DNA of 64,000 bases from Saccharothrix sp. NRRL B-16314 (GTDB taxonomy: Bacteria; Actinomycetota; Actinomycetes; Mycobacteriales; Pseudonocardiaceae), in NCBI RefSeq assembly GCF_000716595.1, contig NZ_JNXC01000023.1, positions 1 through 64,000 on the forward strand, given 5' to 3'. Shown in pieces: positions 25,286-33,367 of this stretch; positions within the stretch are counted from its first letter, which is position 1, and every line of letters begins with the position of its first letter. The position numbers and the translations under genes are program-made. Below the pieces are notes generated by a model. It saw only the letters and a list, made by a program, of their open reading frames with translations, made no database searches and was not told the origin of the DNA.

Positions 25286-26167
25286 TCACACCTTCCAGAC
25301 CGGGCCCGCAGCCCCCTCGGTCGCCCCGGTGTGCTCCACGAGCGCGGGCACCAGCACGTCCCAGACCCCCTCCGGCAACTCGTGCCCGGTGTCCTCCAGC
25401 ACCAACAGCCGCGCCACCGGCACCTCGCGCACCATCGCTTCCGCGTGCCCCAACGGCAACAACGGGTCGACGTCCCCGTGGACGACCAGCACGGGCACCG
25501 CGATCGACCCCAGCCGATCCCGCCAGGACTCCCCGCCGCCGATCCGGAAGTGGTTGCCACTGGCCGAGATGTCGCGGGCCCGGTCGAACACCCGGCCGGC
25601 GACCTCGCGCGCCGCGGCGACGTCCACCGGCCTCGGCCCGGCGAACGGCCGCTGCGACTCCACCAGGTACCCGACCACCGCGTCACGATCGGCCCAGTCG
25701 GGCTCCGGCGTCCCGCCGGCCGCGAGGTGCTCCAGCAGAGCGGGCGCGATGGCCGGCAACCCCGGCTCACCCGGCCCGCCCGGACTCGTCGACATCAACG
25801 TCAAGGACGCCACCCGCTCCGGGAAGTCGAGCGCCACGAGCTGCGAGATGCCCCCACCCATGGAGATCCCCACGACGTGCGCCCGCGCCACCCCCACCGC
25901 GTCCAGCACCCCGACCGCGTCCGCCGCGAGATCCGGGAACCCGTACCCGGGCGCGCCGGCCGGCCAGGTCGCCGACCGCCCGGTGTCCCGGTGGTCGTAC
26001 CGGATGACGTACCGCGACCCGGCCGCCAACCGCGCGCAGAACCCGTCCGCCCACGACAGCATCGACCCGGTCGACCCGGCGATCAGCAGCACCGCCGGGT
26101 CGGTGGGCGACCCGAACGTCTCCACGCACAGGTCGACGCCGTTGGCCTGGACGATCCGCTCAGTCAT
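25286..26167 (-). CDS. Alpha/beta hydrolase, methylesterase-like
   Basis: A 293-residue cytoplasmic alpha/beta hydrolase. The nucleophile is Ser102 in VVGISMGGGISQ, the oxyanion loop is LLIAGSTGSMLSW, and the acid/histidine pair lies in VVHGDVDPLLPLGHAE and LEDTGHELPEG. YDHRDTGRSATWP and the general layout match the RdmC/aclacinomycin-methylesterase type found in many actinomycetes. The ATG is preceded at six bases by TACCGT (a -10), so the message is probably leaderless. No antibiotic cluster is near, so a housekeeping ester substrate is more likely than a polyketide. Confidence 0.88.
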   Translation of the reverse strand: MTERIVQANGVDLCVETFGSPTDPAVLLIAGSTGSMLSWADGFCARLAAGSRYVIRYDHRDTGRSATWPAGAPGYGFPDLAADAVGVLDAVGVARAHVVGISMGGGISQLVALDFPERVASLTLMSTSPGGPGEPGLPAIAPALLEHLAAGGTPEPDWADRDAVVGYLVESQRPFAGPRPVDVAAAREVAGRVFDRARDISASGNHFRIGGGESWRDRLGSIAVPVLVVHGDVDPLLPLGHAEAMVREVPVARLLVLEDTGHELPEGVWDVLVPALVEHTGATEGAAGPVWKV

Positions 26168-26216
26168 GCCGCCACGGTAACGCGCAGCACCGACAATTCC
26201 CGTCGCACCGCGAGGG

Positions 26217-27083
26217 TCACTCGGGCGCGCTCGCCCGCGCCACCAGTTCCGCCTGCCGGAACCGGTCCTCGGTGAACGGCATCGCGACGACCCGGTCGGC
26301 ACCGGCCTCCGCCAGCCGGGCGAAGTGCTCCCGGGCCCGCGCGACCGACCCGACCACCACCACCTCCCGCGCCTGCTCCTCGCTCAGCCCGTACCCCGTC
26401 ATCGACCTGATCCGGTGCTCCACCACCGAATCCGGCACATCGCCCAAGGCCACGCTCACCCCGACCGTCACCGCGCACACCGGCCGGCCGCACTCCTCCG
26501 CGAGCTCCTTCAACCGCGCGACCCCCGCGGCCACCGCCCGGAACGGCACGAAAGCCGGGTACCAGTGGTCACCGAACCGGGCCGCCCGGCGCAGCGCGAC
26601 GCCTCCCCCACCGCCCACGAGCACCGGCGGCATCACCGCGCCGGGCGACAGCACGACCTCCGCCCCGTGCACCCCGGTCGCCTTGCCCCGCACCAGGTCC
26701 GGCAGCACCGCCAACGACTCGTCCGTCCGCCGACCCCGTTCCGCGAACGGCACGTCGACCGCCCGCCACGCCGCCTCGCCGTGCGCCGCACCCCCGCTGC
26801 CGACCCCGAGCAGCACCCGATCCCCCGACAAGTGCTGCAACGTGGCGATCTGCTTCGCCGCCCACGCCACCGGGCGCAGCGGCACCACCATCACCCCGAA
26901 CCCGAGCCCGATCCGGAGGGTGGCGGCGGCCACCGTCGCCAGCACCAGCGTGGCGTCCAGGAACGGGTTCACGGGGATCAGGTGATCGCCGTGCCACACC
27001 GACTCCAGCCCCAACCCCTCGGCGTGCTGCGCGTGCTCGACCGGGTCGGACCCGAACCCCGGCAGGGTGATCCCGACGTCCAT
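26217..27083 (-). CDS. LLM-class F420-dependent oxidoreductase
   Basis: A 288-residue luciferase-like monooxygenase fold protein. It opens with MDVGITLPGFGSDP and shows the family elements ESVWHGDHLIPVNPF, VATLRIGLGFGVMVVPL-type strands, and LGVGSGGAAHGEA. Actinomycete members usually use coenzyme F420 rather than FMN; the cofactor is inferred. The ATG shares one base with the stop of the upstream quinone oxidoreductase (TGATG), so the two form an operon and may act in sequence on the same compound. The substrate is unknown. Confidence 0.88.
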   Translation of the reverse strand: MDVGITLPGFGSDPVEHAQHAEGLGLESVWHGDHLIPVNPFLDATLVLATVAAATLRIGLGFGVMVVPLRPVAWAAKQIATLQHLSGDRVLLGVGSGGAAHGEAAWRAVDVPFAERGRRTDESLAVLPDLVRGKATGVHGAEVVLSPGAVMPPVLVGGGGGVALRRAARFGDHWYPAFVPFRAVAAGVARLKELAEECGRPVCAVTVGVSVALGDVPDSVVEHRIRSMTGYGLSEEQAREVVVVGSVARAREHFARLAEAGADRVVAMPFTEDRFRQAELVARASAPE

Positions 27084-28021
27084 CACCGCACCTCCAACAC
27101 CGTCTTGCCGACCGTCGCCCGGCTTTCGATGGCGGCGTGCGCGTCGGCCGCGCGCTCCAGCGGAAACCGCTGCCCGACAACGGGAACCAGCCGCCCGGCC
27201 GCTGCCGAGGCCAACACCGACGACACGAGCGAACGGAGTTCCGCGGCGTCCGGCCGGGAAAGGCCCACCAACGTCACCCCGCGCGCCGCCGCCTCCTCCG
27301 GCTTGACGTCCGCCCAGGAGCCGCCCGCCAGCCCGTAGCTCGACATCCGCCCACCGGCCCGCAGCAACCCGAACGCCTCCCGCGCCACCGCGCCGCCGAC
27401 GCCGTCGAACACCACGTCCACCGGCGCCACCGCCGACGCCCACCCGGTTTCCCGGTAGTCGACCGGCACCGCCCCCAGCGACGAGATCAGCGAGGCCTTG
27501 CCACCCGCCGCACCCACCACCGTCGCCCCTTCCGCACGCGCCAGCTGCACGAGCAGGGTCCCCACGCCACCGGCCGCCGCCAGGACCAGCACCCGCTGCC
27601 CCGCCACCGGCCCCACCGCGCGCAGGTTCATCGACGCCGTGCGGCCGTCGGCCAGCAGCGCCACCGCCTTGTCGAGCGCCAACCCGTCCGGCACGCGCAC
27701 GAGGTCCGCCTCGGCGGCCACCGCGCGTTCGGCGTAACCGCCGTGCCCGCCGGTCGACGTGATCACCCGGGCGCCGGTCCACGACGGGTCGACACCGGCA
27801 CCGATCGACGCAACGACCCCGGCCACCCCGTTGCCCGGAACGGCGGGCGGGCGTAGTGCGAACGGGCCCATGCCGGTGCGCCGGAACTGCGTCTCGACGA
27901 ACGTGATGCCCGCGTAGGCGACGTCGACCACGACCTGGCCGGCCCCGGCGACGGGCTCCGGCGCATCGCCCCCGACCAGCACCTCCGGTCCACCGAACCC
28001 GGTCATCCACACCGCGCGCAT
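27083..28021 (-). CDS. Zinc-independent quinone oxidoreductase (MDR family)
   Basis: A 312-residue NADPH-dependent MDR-superfamily enzyme. The N-terminal catalytic domain (MRAVWMTGFGGPEVL, PGNGVAGVVASIGAGV) lacks the structural-zinc cysteines. The Rossmann fold follows with LVLAAAGGVGTLLVQLARAEGATVVG and FDGVGG. It is the leading gene of a two-gene operon with the LLM oxidoreductase. It is divergent from the GH9 cellulase, with 175 bp between the two starts. Enone or quinone reduction is the family activity; the actual substrate is not known. Confidence 0.9.
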   Translation of the reverse strand: MRAVWMTGFGGPEVLVGGDAPEPVAGAGQVVVDVAYAGITFVETQFRRTGMGPFALRPPAVPGNGVAGVVASIGAGVDPSWTGARVITSTGGHGGYAERAVAAEADLVRVPDGLALDKAVALLADGRTASMNLRAVGPVAGQRVLVLAAAGGVGTLLVQLARAEGATVVGAAGGKASLISSLGAVPVDYRETGWASAVAPVDVVFDGVGGAVAREAFGLLRAGGRMSSYGLAGGSWADVKPEEAAARGVTLVGLSRPDAAELRSLVSSVLASAAAGRLVPVVGQRFPLERAADAHAAIESRATVGKTVLEVR

Positions 28022-28092
28022 CGCATCCCCCTCGGTCGCCCGCCTTTCCTCACAGCCTGTGACCTCAACTTAACTGGAGGTCAAATTCAGTC

Positions 28093-28122
28093 TTGTGAAT
28101 GTGCCCCGAGTCACCCTAGAGT
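28093..28122 (+). promoter_or_regulatory. Predicted promoter of the GH9 cellulase
   Basis: TTGTGA, 18-base spacer, TAGAGT. The transcription start would fall inside the operator pair that begins four bases after the -10. Confidence 0.5.
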
Positions 28123-28125
28123 CCC

Positions 28126-28152
28126 TGGGAGCGCTCCCAGGGAGCGCTCCCA
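28126..28152. promoter_or_regulatory. Two abutting CebR/CelR-type operators
   Basis: The first, 28126-28139, is TGGGAGCGCTCCCA, exactly the 14-bp palindrome bound by the LacI-family cellulose regulators CelR (Thermobifida) and CebR (Streptomyces). The second, 28139-28152, is AGGGAGCGCTCCCA with one mismatch. They share one base, so their centres are 13 bp apart, near the likely transcription start. Confidence 0.88.
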
Positions 28153-28196
28153 GAAGCGTCGTCAACCGTCAGAGCAGACGGAGGAGACCCAAGTCC

Positions 28197-31082
28197 ATGA
28201 GATCGCTTCCTTCTCCCCGGTGGCGCCGTCAAGCCACCGCAGCACTCGCCCTCGTGGCGGTGAGCGGCGCGCTAGCGTCCGGCACGGCCCACGCGGCGGA
28301 CTACGAACGGCTGATCAACGGCACCTTCAGCAGCGGCGCCGACCCGTGGTGGGCCAGCGCCGGTGTGACGAACCGGGTCACCAACGGTGAGCTGTGCGCC
28401 ACCGTCACCGGCGGCACGGTCAACCCGTGGGACTCGCTGATCGGCCAGAACGGCGTGCCGTTCGAGGCCGGCCAGTCCTACACGATGTCGTTCGACGCGT
28501 ACGCCTCGGTCGCCCGGCCGGCGGCGGCGGTCGCCGGTGAGGGCGTCAGCCCCTACCGGCAGATCGCCAAGCACGACGTCGCGCTGACCACGACCAAGCA
28601 GCGCTTCTCCTTCACCTTCACCTCGGAGCTGGACTTCCCGGATGCGGGTCCGGGGCAGGTCACGTTCCACCTCGGCGCCCAGGCGGCCGACACCACCGTC
28701 TGCGTGGACAACGTGTCGCTGATCGGCGGCGTGAAGCCGCCGGGTGGCGACCCGGCCGTGCCGGCGAAGAAGGTGAACGTCGACCAGGTCGGCTACGTGC
28801 CGGGCCTGCCCAAGCACGCCACCCTGACGTCCGACTCGACGGTCGCGCAGACGTGGGTGCTGAAGAACTCGGCGGGCACCTCGGTGGCCACCGGCCAGAC
28901 CGTGCCCAGGGGCTCGGTCGACCCCGAGTCGGGCGACTCCACGCACCTGATCGACTTCTCGTCGTACGACACGGCGGGCACCGGCTACACGCTGACCGTC
29001 GGCACGGAGACGAGCTACCCCTTCGACATCGCCACCGCGGCGATCAAGAAGCTGCGGTACGACTCGCTGGCGTTCTTCTACCACAACCGCAGTGGCATCG
29101 CGATCGACGAGCAGTACGTGGGCGCCACCTACGCGCGGCCGGCCGGTCACCTGAACGTCGCCCCGAACCAGGGTGACAACAACGTCCCCTGCCTCTCGAC
29201 CGTCCCCTGCGGCTACACGCTGGACGTGCGCGGCGGCTGGTACGACGCGGGCGACCACGGCAAGTACGTCGTCAACGGCGGCATCTCGGCGTGGCAGGTG
29301 CTCAACACCTACGAGCGCGCGAAGCTGATCGGCGACGCGGCGGCCCTGGGCGACGGCACGCTGGCCATCCCGGAGAAGGCCAACGGGGTGCCGGACATCC
29401 TGGACGAAGCGCGCTGGGAGGTCGAGTTCCTGCTGAAGATGCAGGCGCCCGACGGCATGGTGCACCACAAGATCCACGACGTGAACTGGACCGGCCTGCC
29501 GTTGCTGCCGCACCAGGACCCGCAGGCGCGGCGCCTGTCGGCGACGAGCACCGCGGCGACGCTGAACATGGCGGCCGTGGCGGCGCAGTCGGCGCGCATC
29601 TGGAAGACGATCGACCCGACGTTCTCGGCCAAGGCGCAGGCGGCGGCCGTGAAGGCGTACGCAGCGGCGAAGGCGAACCCGAACAAGATCGCCGACCCGA
29701 ACGACGGCACCGGCGGCGGCTCGTACAGCGACTCGACGTTGACCGACGAGTTCTACTGGGCCGCGGCCGAGATGTTCGCCACGACCGGTGAGTCGTCCTA
29801 CCGCACCGACGTGACGTCGTCGACGCACTTCAAGGGCGCGAGCGTGAACGCGCGCGGCTTCGACTGGGGTTCGACCGGTCCGCTGGGCGACATCACCCTG
29901 GCGCTCGTGCCGAACGGCCTGCCGGCGTCGGACGTCTCGGCGATCAAGTCGGCGTTCACCGCGGTCGCCGACGCGCACCTGTCGCAGATGGCGACGCAGG
30001 GCTACCCGGCGCCGTACCGGACGACCACCGGTTACGACTGGGGCTCGAACGGCCTGGTCGCGAACAACATCGCGGTGCTGGCGCTCGCGCACGACTTCAC
30101 CGGTGCCGAGAAGTACCGGACCGGCGTGTTCGAGGGCCTGCACTACCTGATGGGCCGCAACCCGATGTCGTACTCGTACGTCACGGGCTACGGCGACCAG
30201 CCGGTGAAGAACGTGCACCACCGGCACTGGGCGAACCAGCTGGACCCGACCCTCCCGACCGCGCCTCCGGGCGTGCTCTCGGGTGGCCCGAACAGCGCGT
30301 TGCAGGACCCGGTCGCGGCGCGCCTGCTCGAGGGCTGCAAGGCCCAGAAGTGCTTCGTCGACCACATCGAGGCGTACTCGGTGAACGAGGTCACGGTCAA
30401 CTGGAACTCCGCGTTCGCGTGGATCTCCAACTGGGCCGCGGAGAAGGTCACGACGGCCCCGCCGGTGGACACCACTCCCCCGTCGGTGCCGGGCACCCCG
30501 GTGGCGTCGGACATCACCACGACGAGCGTGGGCCTGACGTGGCCGGCGTCCACCGACGCGGAGAGCGGCGTCAAGTCGTACGACGTCATCGTGCAGGAGG
30601 CGGACACGCTGCGCGTGGCCGCCACGGTGACCACGCCGTCGGCGACGGTGACCGGTCTGCGCGCGGACACCAGCTACCAGTTCTCGGTCGTGGCCAAGAA
30701 CGGCGCGGGCCTGCAGTCGGCCATGTCACCCCGGGTGACGGTGCGGACCAAGCCGGTCGTGGTGGCGAACTACTGCAAGGTCCGGTGGCAGGCCTCGACC
30801 TGGTCCGGCGGCATGTCGGTCAACGTCACCGTGACCAACACGAGCGGTCAGGCGTGGACCGGGTGGAAGCTCGAGTTCACCATGCCGGGCACGCAGAAGA
30901 TCACCCAGGGTTGGTCGGCGACGTGGAACCAGACGGGCCAGGCGGCGTCCGCGACGAACGTGTCGTGGAACGGCAACGTGGCCAACGGCGGTTCGGCCAA
31001 CATCGGTTTCAACTCCTCGGGGTCGGGTGCGGGGGAGCCCACCGACTTCCGGGTGAACGGCCAGTCCTGCGGCAAGGGCTGA
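28197..31082 (+). CDS. Secreted GH9 cellulase with CBM4, Ig-like, Fn3 and CBM2 modules
   Basis: Inverting endoglucanase or cellobiohydrolase of 961 residues. Modules in order: signal peptide to about residue 33 (AHA cut), a CBM4/9 jelly roll (about 36-178), an Ig-like CelD N-terminal domain (about 190-275), the GH9 (alpha/alpha)6 barrel, an Fn3 domain (about 761-852) and a C-terminal CBM2 with terminal cysteines (about 859-959). Catalytic Asp350/Asp353 are in WYDAGDHGKY, the proton donor Glu731 in SVNEVTVNW, and NVHHRHW holds the GH9 histidine. GGAGGAG lies before the ATG. The CebR/CelR operators predict repression lifted by cellobiose or related cello-oligosaccharides. Confidence 0.96.
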   Translation: MRSLPSPRWRRQATAALALVAVSGALASGTAHAADYERLINGTFSSGADPWWASAGVTNRVTNGELCATVTGGTVNPWDSLIGQNGVPFEAGQSYTMSFDAYASVARPAAAVAGEGVSPYRQIAKHDVALTTTKQRFSFTFTSELDFPDAGPGQVTFHLGAQAADTTVCVDNVSLIGGVKPPGGDPAVPAKKVNVDQVGYVPGLPKHATLTSDSTVAQTWVLKNSAGTSVATGQTVPRGSVDPESGDSTHLIDFSSYDTAGTGYTLTVGTETSYPFDIATAAIKKLRYDSLAFFYHNRSGIAIDEQYVGATYARPAGHLNVAPNQGDNNVPCLSTVPCGYTLDVRGGWYDAGDHGKYVVNGGISAWQVLNTYERAKLIGDAAALGDGTLAIPEKANGVPDILDEARWEVEFLLKMQAPDGMVHHKIHDVNWTGLPLLPHQDPQARRLSATSTAATLNMAAVAAQSARIWKTIDPTFSAKAQAAAVKAYAAAKANPNKIADPNDGTGGGSYSDSTLTDEFYWAAAEMFATTGESSYRTDVTSSTHFKGASVNARGFDWGSTGPLGDITLALVPNGLPASDVSAIKSAFTAVADAHLSQMATQGYPAPYRTTTGYDWGSNGLVANNIAVLALAHDFTGAEKYRTGVFEGLHYLMGRNPMSYSYVTGYGDQPVKNVHHRHWANQLDPTLPTAPPGVLSGGPNSALQDPVAARLLEGCKAQKCFVDHIEAYSVNEVTVNWNSAFAWISNWAAEKVTTAPPVDTTPPSVPGTPVASDITTTSVGLTWPASTDAESGVKSYDVIVQEADTLRVAATVTTPSATVTGLRADTSYQFSVVAKNGAGLQSAMSPRVTVRTKPVVVANYCKVRWQASTWSGGMSVNVTVTNTSGQAWTGWKLEFTMPGTQKITQGWSATWNQTGQAASATNVSWNGNVANGGSANIGFNSSGSGAGEPTDFRVNGQSCGKG

Positions 31083-31090
31083 CCGGGTGA

Positions 31091-31124
31091 CCGGTGGCGG
31101 GCTCCCCACGGGGTCCGCCACCGG
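31091..31124. terminator. Terminator of the GH9 gene
   Basis: Arms CCGGTGGCGG and CCGCCACCGG close around an inner CCCC-AC-GGGG, nine bp after the stop. Confidence 0.75.
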
Positions 31125-31225
31125 CTCGTCCTTCTCGGCGCACTCTCCCCATCGGCGCAGTCGGATCACCCGGCTGCGCCGAGCGCTTTCCCGGCCCGGA
31201 TCGAGGCCGGTTCTCCCGGTCCCGC

Positions 31226-31933
31226 CTACCGGTAGGCGTCCTGGCCCACCGGGCGGATGAGGATCTCGTTGACGTCCACGGTCGGCGGCTGGCCCACCGC
31301 GTACATCACGGCGCGCGCGACGTCCTCCGGCGCGAGCTTCGGGTCGGCCGCGCGGGACGGCGGGATGCCGCCGGTGTCGGTCAACCCGGGCTGCACCAGG
31401 GTGACCCGGACGCCCGTGCCGACGCACTCGGCGCGGATGGCCTGCGCCAACCCCGTCACCGCCCACTTGGTGGCCGAGTAGAGGTTGCCCGGCCGCACGC
31501 CGCGCCCCGCCGCCGAGCCGGTCAGCACGAGGTGGCCGGCGTGCCGCATCAGCGCGGGCATCGCCGCGCGGGCGGTGAACGCGGGCCCGCACACGTTGGT
31601 CAGCACCATGTCGCTCCACTCGGCGGGCGGCGCGCCGTCGGTCGTGGTGAACGAGGTGACGACGCCGGTGCCCGCGTTGGCGAACACCACGTCGAGGCTT
31701 CCCCACTCCTCCTCGACCCGGCCGACGAGCGCGGCGACCTGGTCGAACGCCCGCACGTCGCACGAGGCCGCCCAGACCCGGTCCGGGCCGCCGAGCCGGG
31801 CCGCGAGCCCGGCCAGCGCCGACGCGTCCCGCGAGGCCAGGACCAGCCGGTACCCGGCCTCCGCGGCCAGCTGCGCGGTAGCGGCGCCGATGCCCCGGCT
31901 AGCCCCCGTGATGAGGAATACCCCTGTTCCCAT
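31226..31933 (-). CDS. Short-chain dehydrogenase/reductase
   Basis: A 235-residue classical SDR, NAD(P)(H)-dependent. TGASRGIG is the nucleotide loop, DVVFANAGTG the NAG motif, and the catalytic Ser-Tyr-Lys set is in VLTGSAAGRG and LYSATKWAV. An arginine-containing LASRDASAL after strand 2 hints at NADP. It is a single gene, divergent from the serine hydrolase across 99 bp, and convergent with the GH9 gene. The oxidised substrate is unknown. Confidence 0.9.
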   Translation of the reverse strand: MGTGVFLITGASRGIGAATAQLAAEAGYRLVLASRDASALAGLAARLGGPDRVWAASCDVRAFDQVAALVGRVEEEWGSLDVVFANAGTGVVTSFTTTDGAPPAEWSDMVLTNVCGPAFTARAAMPALMRHAGHLVLTGSAAGRGVRPGNLYSATKWAVTGLAQAIRAECVGTGVRVTLVQPGLTDTGGIPPSRAADPKLAPEDVARAVMYAVGQPPTVDVNEILIRPVGQDAYR

Positions 31934-32032
31934 GGCCGCAGGCTACTGCTGATTGGATCAAGTAACCGGATTGCGGCAACGCCGGGGCCCGGTTGGGGCG
32001 TCATCACACCGTAACCACCTGATTGGGGGAAC

Positions 32033-33073
32033 ATGGGCATCAATCGCAGGTTCGCGCTGGGACTGGGTTCGGTCGCGGCGGCGAGCGCCGTGCTGGGTTC
32101 GACCGCCGGTACGGCTCAGGCGCAGACCACCGAGGAGGAGTGGGACGCGCTGATCCCGACGACGGCCGACCTGGCCCGGCGGAAGATCTCGTGGAAGTAC
32201 GCGTCGCAGGTGGCGCGGGCGGGCGGCACGTGGTCGTCGTACATCGGGGTGGCCGACCCGGACGGCGTGGTGAGGCCCGCCGTCGAGGCCGCGGCGGACC
32301 GCGTGGTCGAGGCGTACAGCGTGAACAAGATCGCGGTCGCGGTGGCGGTGCTGGACAAGGTCGACCGGGGCCTGATCACGCTGGACCAGCGGGTGGACGT
32401 CACGCAGGCGATCGTCATCCAGGACACCGACGGGATCTTCGCGCTGGACGGCGCGTACCCGAGTTCGATCACCGTGGGGCACGCGCTGGCGGCGCTGCTG
32501 ACGGTGTCGGACAACACGGCGGTGCGGCTGTGCGGGCTGGTCGTGCCCGCGTTGGAGCTGAACGACATCCTGCGGTCCAAGGGTTTCGTGCACACCCAGG
32601 TCGTTCCGGTCGCCAACCCGAACCGGTTCTACCTCGGCACCACCACGCCTCGGGAGACGTTCACGCTGCTGCACCGGCTCGCGGCCGGTGAGCTGCTGTC
32701 GCAGGCGTCGACGGAGCACCTGCTGATGGTGCTGCGGTCGCTGACGTCGTTCACGGACGGGGTGCGGTTGAACCTGTCGTCCGCGGAGCGGTTGAACGTG
32801 GCGACGAAGGCCGGTTGGTTCGAGGACGGTCGCAACGAGGCCGGCATCGTGTTCGACGTGGCGGGCAAGCCGATCATCACGTACGCCCTGTTCGCGTCCG
32901 GGCGGTTCGCGGGCGACCAGGCGGCGAACGCGGACAACTACAGCGCGACCCACCCGGCCCTGCGAGCCAGGGCCTCCCTGGGGCGGGCGCTGTACGACTC
33001 GGTGCTGCGCATCACCGCCAACACCCCCCGCACGTACCGCGCCCAGCCGTACCGCCCCTGCAACGGCGGCTGA
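32033..33073 (+). CDS. Exported class A beta-lactamase-like serine hydrolase
   Basis: A 346-residue exported protein with a Tat-like signal (NRRFALGLGSVAAASAVLG, cut near QA|Q at 30). The penicilloyl serine transferase motifs are present: Ser96-x-x-Lys99 in AYSVNKIAV, Ser159-Asp-Asn in TVSDNTAV, and Lys259 in ATKAGWFEDG. In the omega loop VPALELN the position of the deacylating Glu166 is alanine, while the later E-L-N is kept, so efficient beta-lactam turnover is unlikely. It could be a peptidase or a penicillin-binding relic acting at the wall. A strong intrinsic terminator follows. Confidence 0.87.
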   Translation: MGINRRFALGLGSVAAASAVLGSTAGTAQAQTTEEEWDALIPTTADLARRKISWKYASQVARAGGTWSSYIGVADPDGVVRPAVEAAADRVVEAYSVNKIAVAVAVLDKVDRGLITLDQRVDVTQAIVIQDTDGIFALDGAYPSSITVGHALAALLTVSDNTAVRLCGLVVPALELNDILRSKGFVHTQVVPVANPNRFYLGTTTPRETFTLLHRLAAGELLSQASTEHLLMVLRSLTSFTDGVRLNLSSAERLNVATKAGWFEDGRNEAGIVFDVAGKPIITYALFASGRFAGDQAANADNYSATHPALRARASLGRALYDSVLRITANTPRTYRAQPYRPCNGG

Positions 33074-33096
33074 CCGCACGGCACTCGCACCACTAC

Positions 33097-33133
33097 GCAG
33101 GGGTCCCCGCCGGGGGACCCCTGCTTTGATTTT
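33097..33133 (+). terminator. Rho-independent terminator of the serine hydrolase
   Basis: 12-bp perfect stem (GCAGGGGTCCCC and complement) with a GCCG loop, followed by TTTGATTTT, the only classic U-rich tail seen in the window. Confidence 0.92.
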
Positions 33134-33300
33134 ACCGGCGGGGTCCGACAAAGCCGGGAGTTCCGGGCTTCCCTGCACCGTCCCGGTCCTCTCGGTCTTC
33201 GGCGGCCGGTGGCAGCCTGATGCGGCGGGTAGCGGCCGGTCGGTGATCACGCGGAGAACGCGGGTTGACTGCTGGTCGGCCCCGACTGACCGGTCGAGTC

Positions 33301-33358
33301 CGGCGGCTACTCCGCGGGTCCGGCGGCTAATCCGGGGTTCGGCGGCTATTCCGGGGTT
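33301..33358. repeat. Three tandem copies of a 19-20 bp repeat
   Basis: Units begin CGGCGGCTA at 33301, 33321 and 33340 and end in CCGCGGGTC or CCGGGGTT. They lie just beyond the 3' end of the XRE regulator gene. Confidence 0.8.
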
Positions 33359-33367
33359 CGGCCGAGG

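Larger units (their letters stand above)
33074..33367. other. 294-bp gap: terminator, then tandem repeats
   Basis: No gene is supported. The left end holds the serine-hydrolase terminator and the right end three short repeats just after the stop of the convergent XRE regulator. Confidence 0.6.
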
